Origin: CAZJBH01 sp964544485
GTDB lineage: Bacteria > Patescibacteriota > Minisyncoccia > Portnoybacterales > UBA2143
Length of the DNA stretch: 12,135 nucleotides
Assembly: GCA_964544485.1 (NCBI GenBank)
Contig: CAZJBH010000017.1
Location: 1 to 12,135 of the forward strand
Direction: 5' to 3'
The notes beneath the pieces were generated by a model. It was not told the origin of the DNA and did not search any database. It saw nothing but the letters and a program-made list of their open reading frames with translations. The position numbers were made by a program, and so were the translations under genes. Below, one piece after another: positions 10,998 to 12,135 of the stretch; position 1 is the first letter of the stretch, and each line of letters starts with the position of its first letter.

Positions 10998-11023
10998 AGA
11001 AAAGAACAGTCCTTTTCTGGTAT
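10993..11023 (+). promoter_or_regulatory. 12-bp inverted repeat over the promoter, candidate operator
   Basis: ATACTAGAAAAG (10993-11004) is complementary to CTTTTCTGGTAT (11012-11023) with one G-T pair and a 7-base spacer. No T-run follows, so it is not a terminator. It overlaps both the TATACT -10 and the extended -10 at 11018. Confidence 0.45.
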
Positions 11024-11026
11024 CAT
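11018..11026 (+). promoter_or_regulatory. Extended -10 (TGG TATCAT), leaderless start
   Basis: TGGTATCAT ends 6 bases before ATG 11033, placing the predicted start site on the A of the ATG. Confidence 0.45.
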
Positions 11027-11032
11027 AAAGAT

Positions 11033-11998
11033 ATGACTGATTTAGAAAAATCGATTCTAGCTACTTTAGCCTATTATCATGTCCTTGGTCGCCCTTTAAC
11101 CAACTGGGAAATTTGGCGCTATTTAATTAAACAATCAGAATTAAAAATTAGTCCAATTAATTTTTATCAAATTATAGAATTATTAGAAAAAAGTGAAAAT
11201 TTAAAAAAAAGAATTGATTTTAAAAATGGATTTTACTTTTTTCAAGGAAATAAACACTTAATTAAGCAAAGAATTGAAAGGCAAAAAATAGCTGATCAAA
11301 AGTATAAACAAGCGCGAAAAATTATTAAATTGATTCAAATACTTCCATACCTTCGATCAATTCAAATAAGCGGTTCTTTAGCTATGAATAATCCTAAAAA
11401 AGATTCTGACATTGATTTATTAATTGTAGCTCAATCAGGCCGCATTTGGACTGCTCGAGCTTGTTTAACCTTATTCGCTTATTTATCCAAACAATACCGG
11501 CATAAAAATTTAACCAAAGATCGCTTATGTTTAAACCACTATTTAACCGAAAAAAGCCTGCATATTCCATATCATAGCCTGTATAATGCTCAAACATATT
11601 TTAATCTTGTCCCTTTAACCGGCCAACAAAAATTAATTAATAAATTTAATCAAGAAAACAAATGGTTAAAAAAATATTTGCTTAATTATTCTTTTTCTCA
11701 AAAAAAATATTCTCGTAAAATTAAAAAAAATTACTTAGCTTATTTAGCCAAACTAATTGAATTAATCTTGAATAATAAAATAGGGGATATCTTAGAATCT
11801 AAATTAAAATCTTTTCAAACTAAAAGAATTAAAAAAGATCCCTTGACTTATCAAGCTGGCGGACGAATAATTTTTACTAATCAGCAATTAGAATTTCATC
11901 CTAATTCTCCGGAAAAAAAGATTTTAGAAAATTTTAATTGGGAAATTAAAAAAAGAAAATTAGACTGGCCTAAAGCAATTGACTCTGGCTTGACATAG
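11033..11998 (+). CDS. Nucleotidyltransferase-domain protein with N-terminal winged-helix-like region
   Basis: 321 residues. Residues 1-80 (MTDLEKSILATLAYYHVLGR, then NWEIWRYLIK and a helix ending KRIDFKNGFYFF) resemble a winged helix. The middle, IQISGSLAMNNPKKDSDIDLLIVA (110-133), is the polymerase-beta-type nucleotidyltransferase site G-S-x(9)-D-x-D: G114-S115 and the aspartates of DSDIDL (125-130). The rest is helical and basic with NHYLTEKS (168-175) and AGGRIIF (275-281). Proteins of this kind add a nucleotide to a small molecule, RNA or protein; the acceptor is unknown. No SD; apparently leaderless. Two promoters and an inverted repeat lie upstream. A TTGACA -35 overlaps its last two codons. 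Confidence 0.75.
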   Translation: MTDLEKSILATLAYYHVLGRPLTNWEIWRYLIKQSELKISPINFYQIIELLEKSENLKKRIDFKNGFYFFQGNKHLIKQRIERQKIADQKYKQARKIIKLIQILPYLRSIQISGSLAMNNPKKDSDIDLLIVAQSGRIWTARACLTLFAYLSKQYRHKNLTKDRLCLNHYLTEKSLHIPYHSLYNAQTYFNLVPLTGQQKLINKFNQENKWLKKYLLNYSFSQKKYSRKIKKNYLAYLAKLIELILNNKIGDILESKLKSFQTKRIKKDPLTYQAGGRIIFTNQQLEFHPNSPEKKILENFNWEIKKRKLDWPKAIDSGLT

Positions 11999-12018
11999 CT
12001 AAAATTTAAGATTAGAAT
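11990..12018 (+). promoter_or_regulatory. Near-consensus promoter TTGACA-17-TAGAAT at the end of the nucleotidyltransferase gene
   Basis: TTGACA (11990-11995) forms the last two codons of the gene, and TAGAAT at 12013-12018 follows after exactly 17 bases. It is the best-matching full promoter in the window. The start site would be near 12025, and the next ATG is at 12124. Confidence 0.65.
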
Positions 12019-12024
12019 AAGAAA

Positions 12025-12118
12025 AAATAATTTAAATTAAGTCTAAATAGCAGATTATAAAGATTAGCTGTTTTTAATTATCTTAGCTAAATTTGTAATT
12101 TGGCTATTAGACTGAATT
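12025..12118 (+). ncRNA. Structured leader or small RNA behind a strong promoter, unassigned
   Basis: AATT-A-AGTCTA-A-ATAGC (12035-12051) is complementary to GCTATTAGACT-G-AATT (12103-12118) apart from one mismatch and one bulge, about 15 pairs. Inside it TTAGCT (12064-12069) pairs with AGCTAA (12085-12090). No coding frame is seen here. ATG 12124 at the window end (MNIK...) may be the next gene, which would make this its 5' leader. Confidence 0.3.
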
Positions 12119-12135
12119 AAAATATGAATATAAAA

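Noticed and set aside
11394..11597. Minus-strand ORF antisense to the nucleotidyltransferase gene
   Set aside because: It covers the GSxA...DxD region in antisense without any start signal.
1..12135. CRISPR array, tRNA/rRNA genes, transposase or insertion-sequence ends
   Set aside because: Read by eye on both strands, no regularly spaced direct repeats, cloverleaf-like sequence, conserved rRNA blocks or transposase motifs were seen; short tRNA-like structures cannot be fully excluded without a covariance search.

Overview
The window looks like part of a small, AT-rich bacterial genome, most likely a Candidate Phyla Radiation (Patescibacteria) organism, possibly of the Parcubacteria. The reasons are very A/T-rich and Lys/Ile-rich coding sequence, tightly packed mostly monocistronic or short operons, many proteins under 120 residues, and family content that I associate from memory with that group: a single small YbaB protein, a SpoIIM-like membrane protein, DUF763, a shortened TsaB-like protein and an unusual OMP decarboxylase. 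Several ORFs end in TGA (569-1396 minus, DUF763, the glycosyltransferase, the TsaB-like gene). This argues for the standard code and against the TGA=Gly lineages (Gracilibacteria, Absconditabacteria). Assignment is by inspection only.

Layout. Positions 1-1396 are on the minus strand: a truncated phage-holin-4 type membrane protein, a 53-residue basic protein and a 275-residue protein weakly resembling DUF5701, which has its own terminator and faces a divergent promoter pair. Positions 1590-2204 hold a secreted Cys-rich protein that is clearly richer in G+C than its surroundings. Positions 2291-4517 form a run of SpoIIM-like, YbaB/EbfC and hisS genes ending in a terminator. DUF763 follows, then two small SD-led proteins with a terminator, a PspC-domain protein and a PD-(D/E)XK nuclease-like protein with CxxC pairs at both ends. 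A small Sm/SH3-like protein comes next. After it is a glycosyltransferase broken by a 10-N assembly gap, whose stop overlaps the start of a small basic ORF, then DUF167 and TsaB-like genes. A ribbon-helix-helix-like gene coupled to an acidic helical protein, a PyrF-like decarboxylase and a nucleotidyltransferase-domain protein complete the window. The last 140 bases carry a near-consensus promoter and a structured, gene-free leader.

Gene expression. The gene starts fall into two classes. Several housekeeping or core genes have no Shine-Dalgarno sequence and a -10 box (often extended TGn) only 6-10 bases before the ATG, as for leaderless mRNAs. Several small accessory genes have a TTGACA-type promoter, a leader and a strong GGAGG; in some cases the -35 overlaps the stop codon of the gene before. 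Three of those leaders share a GxxCTTTAAxCTT element that resembles boxA. This two-tier arrangement is the most interesting pattern in the window. No rRNA, tRNA, CRISPR array, transposase or insertion sequence was seen.
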